This document shows positions 45,134 to 53,461 of a DNA stretch of 64,000 nucleotides, in pieces (within the stretch, counting starts at the first letter, position 1; every line of letters begins with the position of its first letter). Origin of the DNA: JBBRVW01 sp963784645 (GTDB taxonomy: Bacteria; Actinomycetota; Actinomycetes; JACCUZ01); assembly GCA_963784645.1 (NCBI GenBank), contig CAWARY010000009.1:1-64000 (forward strand), given 5' to 3'. Both the position numbers and the translations under genes were made by a program. Under the pieces are notes generated by a model. That model ran no database searches and was not told the origin of the DNA. It saw only the letters and a list, made by a program, of their open reading frames with translations.

Positions 45134-46075
45134 ATGCGGGTGCTCATCGCTCTCGGCGGCAACGCCATGACCGGACCGGGCGGCAGCGCGACCCCGGAGG
45201 ACCAGGACCACGCGATCGGCGTGGCCATGGCGCACGTCGCCGACCTGGTCGCGTCCGGCGTCGACGTCGTCCTCACCCACGGCAACGGGCCGCAGGTCGG
45301 CAACCTGCTGGTGAAGAACGAGCTCGCGGCCCACGTGGTCCCCCCGGTCCCGCTGGACTGGTGCGGGGCCCAGACCCAGGCCACGGTCGGGTTCCTCATC
45401 CTCGACGCCCTCGACAAGGCGCTGGCCGACCGTGGCGTCGACCGGCCCACGGCGACCGTGGTGACCCGCACGAGGGTCGACGGCGGTGACGCCGGGTTCA
45501 CGCACCCGACCAAGCCGGTCGGCCGCTACCTGCCGGCCGACCAGGCGCACGCCCTCGTCGAGCACGGCCAGAAGTGGGAGGACCGCGGCGACAAGGGGTG
45601 GCGCCGGGTCGTCGCCAGCCCGGAGCCGCTCGAGGTGCTCGACGCCGCCACCATCCGGCTGCTCGCCGACGCGGGCTACGTCGTCATCGGTGCCGGCGGC
45701 GGTGGGATCCCCGTGGTCCGCGACGCCGACGGCACGCTTCGCGGCGTCGAGGCCGTCATCGACAAGGACCTCACTGCCGCCCTGCTGGCCCCGCAGGTCG
45801 GTGCCGACGTCCTGGTCATCGCCACCGATGTCGAGCACGTGATCCTCGGCTACGGCACCGCCGACGCCCGGCCGCTCGAGCGCACGACGGCCGCCGAGCT
45901 ACGCACCATCGCGCGCGAACAGGCTTTCGCCAGCGGAAGCATGGGGCCCAAGGTCGAAGCCGCCGTGCGGTTCGTCGAGAACGGCGGCAGCCGGGCGGTC
46001 ATCACGTCGTTGGAGAAGATCACGGAAGCGGTGCACGGACGAGCCGGCACCGTCGTCGAGCCAGAGAGGTCCTGA
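45134..46075 (+). CDS. arcC: carbamate kinase
   Basis: 313 aa. Amino-acid kinase fold: ALGGNAM at the N-terminus, THGNGPQVGNLL, the carbamate-kinase-type VIGAGGGGIPVV, AVIDKDLTAALLA and the C-terminal GSMGPKVEAAVRFVE. It makes ATP from carbamoyl phosphate and ADP, releasing carbamate. No arginine deiminase or ornithine transcarbamylase is nearby; instead it precedes a ring-opening amidohydrolase by 2 nt, so the two are one operon. The source of carbamoyl phosphate is therefore not the usual arcABC pathway. Probably leaderless. Confidence 0.92.
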   Translation: MRVLIALGGNAMTGPGGSATPEDQDHAIGVAMAHVADLVASGVDVVLTHGNGPQVGNLLVKNELAAHVVPPVPLDWCGAQTQATVGFLILDALDKALADRGVDRPTATVVTRTRVDGGDAGFTHPTKPVGRYLPADQAHALVEHGQKWEDRGDKGWRRVVASPEPLEVLDAATIRLLADAGYVVIGAGGGGIPVVRDADGTLRGVEAVIDKDLTAALLAPQVGADVLVIATDVEHVILGYGTADARPLERTTAAELRTIAREQAFASGSMGPKVEAAVRFVENGGSRAVITSLEKITEAVHGRAGTVVEPERS

Positions 46076-46077
46076 AC

Positions 46078-47190
46078 ATGTCGAAGCCGCTGCCCATCGA
46101 GGTCCACAAGGTCGCCCTCGAGTCGGTCTCCGACGCGAGCGGTCTGGCCGACCTGATCGACAAGGGCCTCGTCGAGGCCGACCACGTCATCGCCGTCATC
46201 GGCAAGACCGAGGGCAACGGCGGCGTCAACGACTACACCCGGATCATCGCCGACCGCGCGTTCCGTGAGGTGCTCGAGGCCAAGGGCACCCGGCCCATGG
46301 CCGACATCAAGCAGATCCCCATCGTGTGGTCCGGCGGCACCGACGGCGTCATCTCGCCGCACGCCACGATCTTCGCCACCACCAGTGCCGACAAGGTGCC
46401 CGCCACCGACGAGCCCCGGCTCACGGTCGGCTACGCCATGAGCGAGCAGATCTTCCCGGAGGACATCGGCCGGCTCCCGATGGTCGAGAAGGTCGCCGCC
46501 GGGGTGAAGATCGCGATGGAGCGGGCCGGCATCACCGACCCCGCCGACGTCCACTACGTGCAGACCAAGACGCCGTTGCTCACCCTCGAGACCATCACCG
46601 ACGCCAAGAGCCGCGGCAAGGAGGTCTGGACCGAGGACACCCTCAAGTCCATGGACGTCTCCAACTCCACGACGGCCCTGGGCATCGCGGTCGCCCTGGG
46701 CGAGATCGACCTGCCGACGGCGGAGCAGATCCACAAGGACCTGTCGCTCTTCTCGTCCGTCGCGTCCTGCTCGTCCGGTGTCGAGCTCGACCAGGCGCAG
46801 ATCGTCGTCCTCGGCAACGTGCGCGGCGTGGGCGGTCGGTTCCGCATCGGGCACAGCGTCATGAAGGACGCGCTCGACGCCGACGGCGTGTGGGAGGCGA
46901 TCCGCAGCGCAGGTCTCGACGACCTGCCGGAGCGACCGCACACCAGCGACCTCAAGGGCCGCGTCGTCAACGTGTTCTGCAAGTGCGAGGCCGACCCCAC
47001 CGGCCGGGTGCGCGACCGCCGCAACATCATGCTGGACGACTCCGACGTGCACTGGCACCGCCAGATCAAGTCCTGCGTCGGCGGTGTCGTCGCGTCCGTG
47101 ACCGGCGACCCGGCGGTGTTCGTGTCGGTCGCGGCCGTGCACCAGGGGCCCTCGGGCGGCGGCCCGGTCATCGCGATCGTGGAGCCCTAG
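46078..47190 (+). CDS. ring-opening amidohydrolase (cyanuric acid amidohydrolase/barbiturase family)
   Basis: 370 aa, the usual family length. The fold is three tandem repeats around a threefold site with one Lys and one Ser from each. Here K43 (IGKTEGNGG) with S85 (WSGGTDG), K164 (QTKTPLL) with S232/S233 (SCSSGVEL), and K302 (FCKCEAD) with S359 (GPSGGGP) are all present, so the site looks intact. Known members open cyanuric acid (AtzD/TrzD) or barbiturate; which one applies cannot be read here. Neither biuret hydrolase nor ureidomalonase is in the window. GAGAGG precedes ATG 46078. It is co-transcribed with carbamate kinase. Confidence 0.9.
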   Translation: MSKPLPIEVHKVALESVSDASGLADLIDKGLVEADHVIAVIGKTEGNGGVNDYTRIIADRAFREVLEAKGTRPMADIKQIPIVWSGGTDGVISPHATIFATTSADKVPATDEPRLTVGYAMSEQIFPEDIGRLPMVEKVAAGVKIAMERAGITDPADVHYVQTKTPLLTLETITDAKSRGKEVWTEDTLKSMDVSNSTTALGIAVALGEIDLPTAEQIHKDLSLFSSVASCSSGVELDQAQIVVLGNVRGVGGRFRIGHSVMKDALDADGVWEAIRSAGLDDLPERPHTSDLKGRVVNVFCKCEADPTGRVRDRRNIMLDDSDVHWHRQIKSCVGGVVASVTGDPAVFVSVAAVHQGPSGGGPVIAIVEP

Positions 47191-47846
47191 GGGTCCTGGC
47201 CGACCGCCTCCGACAGCAGCCGCACGACCGTCGCGTCGGAGGTCTGGGTGAAGTCGGCGTAGAACCTGCTGACCGCACCGAACCGGCGCGGCGCGAGCAG
47301 CGTGACGACGTCGTCCGCCTCCGCCGCCAGGAGCGGCAGCGTCGCTGCGGCCGTGACGGGCGCGGCGAGCACCGACCGCCCGGCGCCGGCCCGGCGCACG
47401 GAGCGGAGGGCGGCCACGGCCGTCACCCCGGTGGCGACGCCGTCGTCCACGACGACGACCGGCCGGCCCGCGACCGGTGCCGGGGCGCGTCCGCCCCGGT
47501 AGGCCGCGATGCGGCGGGCGCACTCGGCGCGCTCGGCCGTCACGACCTCGTCGAGGTCGCGGGGGAGCAGGCCGAGAGCCGCCAGCCCGGCGTGGTCCCA
47601 CCACACCGTCCCGTCCTCGGCGACCGCCCCGACCCCGAGCTCCGGACGGTCGGGTGGCGCCACCTTGCGGACCACGAGGACCTCGAGCCGGCCGCCCAGC
47701 TCGGCGGCCACGGGGGCAGCCACCTCGACACCGCCGCGGGCCAGCCCCACCACGACCGGGGCCGTCATCCCGAGCGCGGCGAGTCGCGCAGCGAGCCGGC
47801 GCCCGGCCGCTGCCCGGTCGGCGAACACCCTGGGCCGGTCGGCCAT
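47187..47846 (-). CDS. phosphoribosyltransferase-family protein
   Basis: 219 aa. The PRPP-binding signature VVVVDDGVATGVTA (near residues 133-146) and an upstream GLARGGVEVAAPVA loop indicate a type I PRTase fold, as in the alpha/beta-hydrolase-linked and stress-region PRTases of actinobacteria. The catalytic reaction is not established. Its stop overlaps the convergent amidohydrolase stop by 4 nt. The gene follows the decarboxylase-cNMP gene by 12 nt on the same strand, so they are probably co-transcribed. Confidence 0.85.
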   Translation of the reverse strand: MADRPRVFADRAAAGRRLAARLAALGMTAPVVVGLARGGVEVAAPVAAELGGRLEVLVVRKVAPPDRPELGVGAVAEDGTVWWDHAGLAALGLLPRDLDEVVTAERAECARRIAAYRGGRAPAPVAGRPVVVVDDGVATGVTAVAALRSVRRAGAGRSVLAAPVTAAATLPLLAAEADDVVTLLAPRRFGAVSRFYADFTQTSDATVVRLLSEAVGQDP

Positions 47847-47858
47847 CGCTGCGCTGCC

Positions 47859-49772
47859 TCAGCTCCGCGCCAGGCGGTCCCGCGCCGCCGTGTCGACCAG
47901 CGCGGCGAACCCCGGCTCGGCGGCGCGCAGCGCGACGAACAGCTCCGGGGGCAGCCGCCACAGCGTCGAGTCCGAGCCGGCCGTCACCGTGGCGAGTCGC
48001 GGGTAGCCGAACCCGGATCCCCAGTCGCGGGCCGCCAGCTCGCCGAAGAAGTCCCCGGACGTCAGCGCCGCGGCCGGCGTGCCGTCCACGTCCACCGAGA
48101 GGTCGCCGTCGAGGACCAGGTAGAAGTCGCGGTCCGACGCCCACCGCCGGACCACCACGTGGCCGGCCGGCACCCGCACCTCCCGCCCCTCCGCGTGCAC
48201 GCGCGCCCGGGCGCCGTCGGAGAGGCCGAGGACCGCCGGGTGGTCGTCGACCGCGGCGCCGTCGACCCGGCGCACCTGCGGACCGCGCGCCGGCACCCGC
48301 TCGGCGTCGAGCTGACGTCCGGGCGGGACGTCGCCGGCGTCGCCGGCCGCCAGGTGCTCGAGGACCGCCCGGACGTCGCGCTCGCCGCTGCCGTGGTTGA
48401 GCACGCACATCCGGATCGCGTAGCGCCCGTGCAGCCGGGTCGAGCTCACCATGCCGCGGCCGGACGCTGCCAGCGAGGCGACCAGCGCGGCGTTGCGGGT
48501 CGCCAGCCCGTTCTCGTCCGCTCCTGCGAACCGTCGTCGCAGGCACACGATGCCGAGGGTGGCGGGCATCATCAGCTCGAGCCGGTCGTCGTCGCGCACC
48601 AGCCGCTCCGCCAGCTCGGCCAGGTCGAGACAGCGGTCGATCGTGTCGCGGAACGCCGCCAGCCCCAGCGTCTGCACCGACATCCACACCTTGAGGGCGT
48701 GGCTGGTGCGGGTGAGCTGCAGGCCGCGCGCCGCGAGCTGCACCTCGGCGTCGGCGGCCTCGGTCTCGGACAGGTAGTCGGGGGTCACCGAGAAGGCCCG
48801 CTCCAGCGCCTGCGGCTCGCGCACCAGCAGGGCGCCGCACTCGATGCTCTGGTACAGCCACTTGTGCGGGTCGAGGGTGACCGAGTCGGCGAGCTCGATG
48901 CCCCGCAGCTGCTGTCGGCCGCGCTCGCTGAGCACGGCGAACCCGCCGTACGCCGCGTCGACGTGCAGCCAGAGGCCGTGCGCGCGGCACACCGCCGCCA
49001 GCTCCTCGAGCGGGTCGACGGCACCGGTGTTGGTCGCGCCGGCGTTCGCCGCGACCAGCAGCGGCACCCGGCCGGCCGAGAGGTCCGCGTCGACGGCCGC
49101 GACCAGCGCGTCCACGCGCATCCGGTACCGCCCGTCGGTCGGCAGGACGCGCAGCTGTTCCGGCCGGAAGCCGAGGGTGCGGGCGGCACGGGCCACGGAC
49201 GAGTGCGACTGGTCCGAGCAGTACGCGACGGCGCGGGTGTCCATCGCGCCCAGCCGCAGCTCGCGGGCGCAGGCCAGGGCCGTGAGGTTGGCCGCCGAGC
49301 CGCCCGAGACGAGGATCCCGCCCGAGCCGGCCGGGAAGCCGATCCAGTCCCGCATCCAGCCGAGCACCTCGAGCTCGACCTGGGTCGGCCCGGCCGACTC
49401 CATCCAGTTCCCGACGTCGAGGTTGGTCGCCGACGTCAGCAGGTCACCCATCGCCCCCGGCCAGGTCGTGCTGCCCGGGATGTAGGCGAAGTAGCCGGGG
49501 TGCCCCAGGGTGCTGCGGAACGGGAGGACGTCGCGCAGCATCGTCGCGAGCACCTCGTCGTACGGGCGCCCGCTCTCGGGCGGCGGGCCGCCGATCCGCG
49601 CCCGCATCTCCGCCGGGGTGGCCGTGCGCAGCACCGGTGGGGTGCTGGTGGCGAGCTCGACCAGGGCGTCCACCGTCGCGTACCCGATCCGGCGCATCTC
49701 CTCGGCCGGCAGGGCCAGCCGGTCCACGTCGCCCGGTGTGTCGCCCCGGATGTCGCCCCGTGCGTCGGCCAT
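47859..49772 (-). CDS. PLP-dependent decarboxylase fused to a cyclic-nucleotide-binding domain
   Basis: 637 aa. Residues about 20-480 are a group II amino-acid decarboxylase (aromatic-amino-acid/glutamate type): substrate-region HPGYFAYIPGSTTWPGAMGDLL, VSGGSAANLTAL, D272 in LHVDAAYGGF and the PLP-binding K304 in LDPHKWLYQ. After a linker (about 480-530) a Crp-like cNMP-binding beta-roll follows (VRVPAGHVVVRRWASDRDFYLVLDG in part; LTSGDFFGELAARDW), with the FGE(L) phosphate-cassette-like motif. No helix-turn-helix is present. GGAGGGG precedes ATG 49772. The fusion suggests allosteric control of amine synthesis by a cyclic nucleotide, which is inference. Confidence 0.85.
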   Translation of the reverse strand: MADARGDIRGDTPGDVDRLALPAEEMRRIGYATVDALVELATSTPPVLRTATPAEMRARIGGPPPESGRPYDEVLATMLRDVLPFRSTLGHPGYFAYIPGSTTWPGAMGDLLTSATNLDVGNWMESAGPTQVELEVLGWMRDWIGFPAGSGGILVSGGSAANLTALACARELRLGAMDTRAVAYCSDQSHSSVARAARTLGFRPEQLRVLPTDGRYRMRVDALVAAVDADLSAGRVPLLVAANAGATNTGAVDPLEELAAVCRAHGLWLHVDAAYGGFAVLSERGRQQLRGIELADSVTLDPHKWLYQSIECGALLVREPQALERAFSVTPDYLSETEAADAEVQLAARGLQLTRTSHALKVWMSVQTLGLAAFRDTIDRCLDLAELAERLVRDDDRLELMMPATLGIVCLRRRFAGADENGLATRNAALVASLAASGRGMVSSTRLHGRYAIRMCVLNHGSGERDVRAVLEHLAAGDAGDVPPGRQLDAERVPARGPQVRRVDGAAVDDHPAVLGLSDGARARVHAEGREVRVPAGHVVVRRWASDRDFYLVLDGDLSVDVDGTPAAALTSGDFFGELAARDWGSGFGYPRLATVTAGSDSTLWRLPPELFVALRAAEPGFAALVDTAARDRLARS

Positions 49773-49872
49773 CCGTCCCCTCCAGCCCCAGGCGCCGTGG
49801 GCGCAGTATGCGCCGGCAGCCGGGCCGCGGCCAGGGCCCGGCCCGGGGGCTCGAGCAGTCGCGGTGCCCGGC

Positions 49873-49878
49873 TAGGCT
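49873..49878 (+). promoter_or_regulatory. -10 TAGGCT, leaderless start of SseB-like gene
   Basis: TAGGCT lies exactly 6 nt before GTG 49885; no SD. Confidence 0.55.
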
Positions 49879-49884
49879 CGGTCG

Positions 49885-50589
49885 GTGCCCGGCCGGACGA
49901 TTCCCGACCCGGGGTTCGCGGGCGACGACGGGCGCGCCGACCCCGCCCTGACCGCCGCGCTGGCGCGGGACCACGCCGACCCCGCGTTCCTGCCGGAGCT
50001 GCTCGCCGCCCTGCACGGCGCTCGCGTGCTCGCTCCCGTCGTCGCGCTGCTGGGGGAGTCCGAGAGGACCGCTGACGGGCTGGTACGGGACACGTCGGCC
50101 GACATCGCGGTGCCCGTCCTGCTCGACGACGTCGGCGACCGCGCGCTGCCCGTCTTCACCGACGTGGCGGCCCTGGCGGCCTGGGACCCGCGGGCCCGGC
50201 CGGTGCCCGTCGACGGTCCGCGGGCAGCGGAGGTGGCGCTCGCGGAGGGCGCGACGGCGCTGGTCCTCGACGTCGCCGGGCCGGCGACGGCGAGCCTGCC
50301 GGGGCTCGAGCTGCGGGCGCTGGCCGAGGGGCGCGGCCGGCGCCCCGCGTGGGACGACCCGGTGGTGGCGGACGCTGTCCGGGACCTGTTGGACGCCGAG
50401 CCGGCCGCCCGCTCGGCCCACCTGGAGGCGTGCGCCGGCCGGGACGCCCGCCTGACCGTGGTGCTCGCCGGCGACGTCGACGACGCGCAGGCCCGCGACG
50501 TCGCCGCCCGGCTCGCCTCAGCCGTGAGCGACCTCGCCGTGGTGCGCGCCGGCGTCCGCGGCCTCGAGGTCGTCGTGACGGCGGGCTGA
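49885..50589 (+). CDS. SseB-like protein
   Basis: 234 aa. The N-terminal SseB-like domain is recognised by DPAFLPELLAALHGARVLAPVVALL and DIAVPVLLDDVGDRALPVFTDVAALAAWDP, with the core VALAEGATALVLDVAG. Function of the family is poorly known (enhanced serine sensitivity in E. coli). It commonly precedes infC in actinobacteria, as here. GTG start, probably leaderless. Confidence 0.85.
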   Translation: MPGRTIPDPGFAGDDGRADPALTAALARDHADPAFLPELLAALHGARVLAPVVALLGESERTADGLVRDTSADIAVPVLLDDVGDRALPVFTDVAALAAWDPRARPVPVDGPRAAEVALAEGATALVLDVAGPATASLPGLELRALAEGRGRRPAWDDPVVADAVRDLLDAEPAARSAHLEACAGRDARLTVVLAGDVDDAQARDVAARLASAVSDLAVVRAGVRGLEVVVTAG

Positions 50590-50640
50590 GGACCTCGGCC
50601 CGGCCCCCGGCGGCGGGTCGCCCGGCCCGGCGGGCCCTGC

Positions 50641-50646
50641 TACCCT
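50641..50646 (+). promoter_or_regulatory. -10 element TACCCT of the infC operon
   Basis: TACCCT would start transcription near 50653, giving a leader of about 268 nt to the ATC start of infC, long for this genome. Confidence 0.5.
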
Positions 50647-50652
50647 GAACGG

Positions 50653-50920
50653 GACCGACCAGGGTGTGCCGTCACGTGTGGCAGCAGTCCCTGGGACGCA
50701 AGCGGAGACCACCTCCCACCCGTCACGACCGATGCTCCACCAGGTCGTCGGGTCCGGTCCGGCCGGCACCGACACCCCCACCGGGGTGCAGGGGCCGACC
50801 GGTGCACGCCCGCCCCGGCGGGACCAGCGCGCACCGGCAGGACGTTGTGGCTTCCGTGAGCTCCCGGCACGGAAGCCTTTTTCGTGTCCGGGGGGTCGCC
50901 AGCCATATCGAGGAGGCCCC
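50653..50920 (+). ncRNA. infC-rpmI-rplT operon leader with attenuator
   Basis: The 268-nt leader is GC-rich with many possible pairings (for example around 50760-50835) and ends in a textbook intrinsic terminator at 50849-50882 before the infC SD. Firmicutes infC-rpmI-rplT leaders are attenuated by binding of L20; the layout is the same, but I cannot match a defined RNA family. A peptide-coding leader is also possible. Confidence 0.5.
50849..50882 (+). terminator. intrinsic terminator/attenuator in infC leader
   Basis: GGCTTCCGTG and CACGGAAGCC form a perfect 10-bp stem with a 9-nt loop, followed directly by TTTTT. It is the only hairpin plus T-tract terminator I found in the window, and it lies upstream of, not after, a gene. 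Confidence 0.8.
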
Positions 50921-51609
50921 ATCAGCACTGAGCCCAGGATCAACGAACGGATCCGAGTCCCCGAGGTGCGGCTCGTCGGTCCGGCGGGTGAGCAGGTCGG
51001 CATCGTCGCGATCGACGCGGCGCTGCGGCTGGCCCAGGAGGCGGACCTCGACCTCGTCGAGGTCGCCCCGATGGCCCGCCCGCCGGTCTGCAAGCTCATG
51101 GACTACGGCAAGTTCAAGTACGAGACGGCGCAGAAGGCCCGCGAGTCCCGGAAGAACCAGGTCAACACGGTCATCAAGGAGATGAAGCTCCGACCGAAGA
51201 TCGACCCGCACGACTACGAGACCAAGAAGGGTCACGTGGTCCGGTTCCTCAAGCAGGGCGACAAGGTCAAGATCACGATCATGTTCCGCGGTCGGGAGCA
51301 GTCCCGGCCGGAGCTGGGCTACCGGCTCCTGCAGCGGCTGGCTGCTGACGTGCAGGAGCTCGGCTTCGTCGAGTCCTCGCCGAAGCAGGACGGCCGCAAC
51401 ATGATCATGGTTCTCGGTCCGACGAAGAAGAAGGCCGAGGCGCGCGCCGAGAAGGCAGCCGACAAGGCAGCCGAGCGGGCCCGCACCGCCCCCGAGGCCG
51501 CCGACGGGTCCGAGCCGGACCAGGTCGAGCCCGAGGCGAGCACCGAGACCACCGAGACACCGAGACCACCCCGGCGACCGAGGCCACTGCGGCCGAGCAG
51601 CCGGCCTGA
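50921..51609 (+). CDS. infC: translation initiation factor IF-3 (ATC start, frameshift near 3' end)
   Basis: About 229 aa when corrected. IF-3 binds the 30S subunit and checks start-codon pairing. Conserved: STEPRINERIRVPEVRLVG, KLMDYGKFKYE, IKEMKLRPKIDPHDYETK, and KVKITIMFRGREQSRPELG. The start is ATC 50921 with AGGAGG at 50911-50916; rare AUU/AUC starts are a known autoregulatory trait of infC. Near 51558 one C seems missing in an ACC-GAG repeat. Restored, the tail reads TETTPATEATAAEQPA and stops at TGA 51607-51609. As sequenced, the frame runs on without a stop through rpmI to 51940, giving an IF-3-L35 fusion. A consensus error is the simplest explanation, since infC is essential. Confidence 0.88.
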
Positions 51610-51745
51610 CCAGGCACGGACCAGTCCGACCGCAGCACCGCGCGACCCGTACGACCCCGCACCACCCATTCCGCCCCCGGCCACCGTCGGGGTCCGCAGC
51701 ACGAGCTCGCCCCGGCGGGCGAGCACGACGAGGAGTCACGACCCG

Positions 51746-51940
51746 ATGCCGAAGAACAAGACGCACAGCGGCACCAAGAAGCGCTTCCGCCTGACCGGCT
51801 CCGGCAAGGTCATGCGCGAGCAGGCCAACCGCCGCCACCTGCTCGAGGGCAAGAACTCGAAGCGGACCCGCGCCCTCTCCCTCGACGTCGAGACCTCGAG
51901 CGCGGACATCAAGAAGGTCAAGCGCCTGCTCGGGAAGTAG
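51746..51940 (+). CDS. rpmI: 50S ribosomal protein L35
   Basis: 64 aa, standard length. MPKNKTHSGTKKRFRLTGSG, then KVMREQANRRHLLEGKNSKR and the final KKVKRLLGK are typical bL35. ATG 51746 with GAGGAG about 10 nt upstream. Second gene of the infC operon. Confidence 0.97.
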   Translation: MPKNKTHSGTKKRFRLTGSGKVMREQANRRHLLEGKNSKRTRALSLDVETSSADIKKVKRLLGK

Positions 51941-52034
51941 CCGCCGGCCGGTCCGTACGCCGACAGGCGCACACCGGTCACGCAGCACCCGGCACGGCAG
52001 TCCCCCAGCAGCGCATCCCCAAGGAGAACAAGCA

Positions 52035-52430
52035 ATGGCACGCGTCAAGCGGGCAGTAAACGCCCACAAGAAGCGTCGGGTCACCCTCGAGCGCGCGAGC
52101 GGCTACCGCGGCCAGCGGTCCCGCCTGTACCGCAAGGCCAAGGAGCAGGTCACCCACTCGCTGGTCTACAACTACCGCGACCGGAAGAAGCGCAAGGGCG
52201 ACTTCCGTCAGCTCTGGATCCAGCGCATCAACGCTGCGGCCCGCGAGAACGGCATGACCTACAACCGCTTCATCCAGGGCCTCAAGGCCTCGGGGGTCGA
52301 GGTCGACCGCAAGGTCCTCGCCGACCTGGCGGTCAACGACGCCACCGCGTTCACCGCGCTGGTCGAGCTGGCCAAGGCGCACGTCCCGGCCGCCGGCACC
52401 GCCCGCGAGAAGGACGAGTCCGCGGCCTGA
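52035..52430 (+). CDS. rplT: 50S ribosomal protein L20
   Basis: 131 aa. bL20 starts ARVKRAVNAHKKRRVTLERA and contains GYRGQRSRLYRKAKEQV and YRDRKKRKGDFRQLWIQRIN. It assembles early on 23S rRNA and in Firmicutes represses its own operon. AAGGAG precedes ATG 52035. A 13-bp hairpin follows. Confidence 0.97.
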   Translation: MARVKRAVNAHKKRRVTLERASGYRGQRSRLYRKAKEQVTHSLVYNYRDRKKRKGDFRQLWIQRINAAARENGMTYNRFIQGLKASGVEVDRKVLADLAVNDATAFTALVELAKAHVPAAGTAREKDESAA

Positions 52431-52446
52431 GCCGTCGCTGTCCCAC

Positions 52447-52483
52447 CGGACGCCCAGGGAGCCGCCCGGCCCCTGGGCGTCCG
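52447..52483 (+). terminator. hairpin terminator of the infC operon
   Basis: CGGACGCCCAGGG pairs with CCCTGGGCGTCCG (13 bp, 11-nt loop), 16 nt after the rplT stop; no T tract. Confidence 0.75.
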
Positions 52484-52553
52484 CGCGTCCCACCACCACA
52501 TCCCGTACGCCGACCGCCCGGAGGCCGCTCGATGGTGACCCGCTGGTGACCCC

Positions 52554-53381
52554 GTGCTGACCGGCCCCGAGCTCACGTCGACCCGGGCGGCGCGGGTCAA
52601 GGCCGCGCAGCGGCTGGGCAAGCGCGCGTTCCGGGCGCGGGACCGGAAGTTCCTCGCCGAGGGGCCGCAGTCGGTCCGCGAGGCGGTCGACCGCCCCGGG
52701 ACGGTGCACGAGGTCTTCGTCACCCGCGACGCCGCCGCGCGGCACGCCGACATCGTGGCCGCGGCCGAGGCTGCCGGCGTCCCGGTGCAGCTGGTGAGCG
52801 GCGAGGTGATGACCAGCCTGGCGCAGACCGTGACGCCACAGGGGCTGGTCGCCGTGTGCGGCCTGCTCGACCAGCCGCTCGCCGACGTGCTCGGTGCCGC
52901 GCCGCGGCTGCTCGCCGTCCTCGCGCACGCTCGCGACCCCGGCAACGCCGGCACCGTGGTGCGGGCCGCCGACGCGGCCGGAGCGGGCGGCATCCTGCTG
53001 ACGGGCGACAGCGTCGACCCCTACAACGGCAAGTGCGTCCGCGCGTCGGCCGGCAGCCTCTTCCACCTCCCGGTCTCCGTCGGGGGACGGGTCGACGACG
53101 ACCTGCCGGCCCTGCGAGCGGCGGGGCTGCGGGTGCTCGCTGCTGACGGGCACGCCGACCTGGACCTCGACGAGGCGGCCGACTCCGGGCTGCTCGACGC
53201 CCGGACCGCCTGGGTGTTCGGCAACGAGGCGTGGGGGCTGCCCGAGGCGACGCGCGCCCTCTGCGACGAGGTGGTCAAGGTGCCGATCCACGGCCGGGCC
53301 GAGTCGCTGAACCTCGCGACCGCCGCGGCCGTCTGCCTCTACGCCTCGGCTCGCGCGCAGCGGGGTCGTCCGTCCGGCTGA
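52554..53381 (+). CDS. TrmH/SpoU-family RNA 2'-O-methyltransferase
   Basis: 275 aa. SPOUT motifs 1 to 3 are intact: DPGNAGTVVRAADAAG (near 124), FGNEAWGL (near 222) and VKVPIHGRAESLNLATAAA (near 240), forming the knotted SAM site. An N-terminal substrate-binding domain (about 1-105) is of the SpoU_sub_bind type (RKFLAEGPQSVREA). It methylates a ribose in rRNA or tRNA; the exact position is unknown. In actinobacteria this gene often sits between rplT and pheS, as here. No good SD precedes GTG 52554; a stop at 52536 rules out earlier in-frame starts. Confidence 0.9.
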   Translation: MLTGPELTSTRAARVKAAQRLGKRAFRARDRKFLAEGPQSVREAVDRPGTVHEVFVTRDAAARHADIVAAAEAAGVPVQLVSGEVMTSLAQTVTPQGLVAVCGLLDQPLADVLGAAPRLLAVLAHARDPGNAGTVVRAADAAGAGGILLTGDSVDPYNGKCVRASAGSLFHLPVSVGGRVDDDLPALRAAGLRVLAADGHADLDLDEAADSGLLDARTAWVFGNEAWGLPEATRALCDEVVKVPIHGRAESLNLATAAAVCLYASARAQRGRPSG

Positions 53382-53448
53382 GGCCGGCACGCTGCCGGTC
53401 CGACTGCAGCTGACCGCTCGGACGATCAGCCCGGTGGCTACCGCTCGG

Positions 53449-53454
53449 TAGTCT
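53449..53454 (+). promoter_or_regulatory. -10 TAGTCT near the histidine kinase start
   Basis: TAGTCT is 7 nt before GTG 53462 with no SD, consistent with leaderless transcription. Confidence 0.5.
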
Positions 53455-53461
53455 GTGTGAG

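Noticed and set aside
45850..48990. A 1046-codon minus-strand frame across arcC, the amidohydrolase and the decarboxylase
   Set aside because: It spans three genes on both strands, with low-complexity Arg/Gly/Ala content; real motifs lie in the other frames.
46326..50075. A 1249-codon plus-strand frame
   Set aside because: It runs over the amidohydrolase in another frame and over two minus-strand genes; composition is typical of out-of-frame GC-rich DNA.
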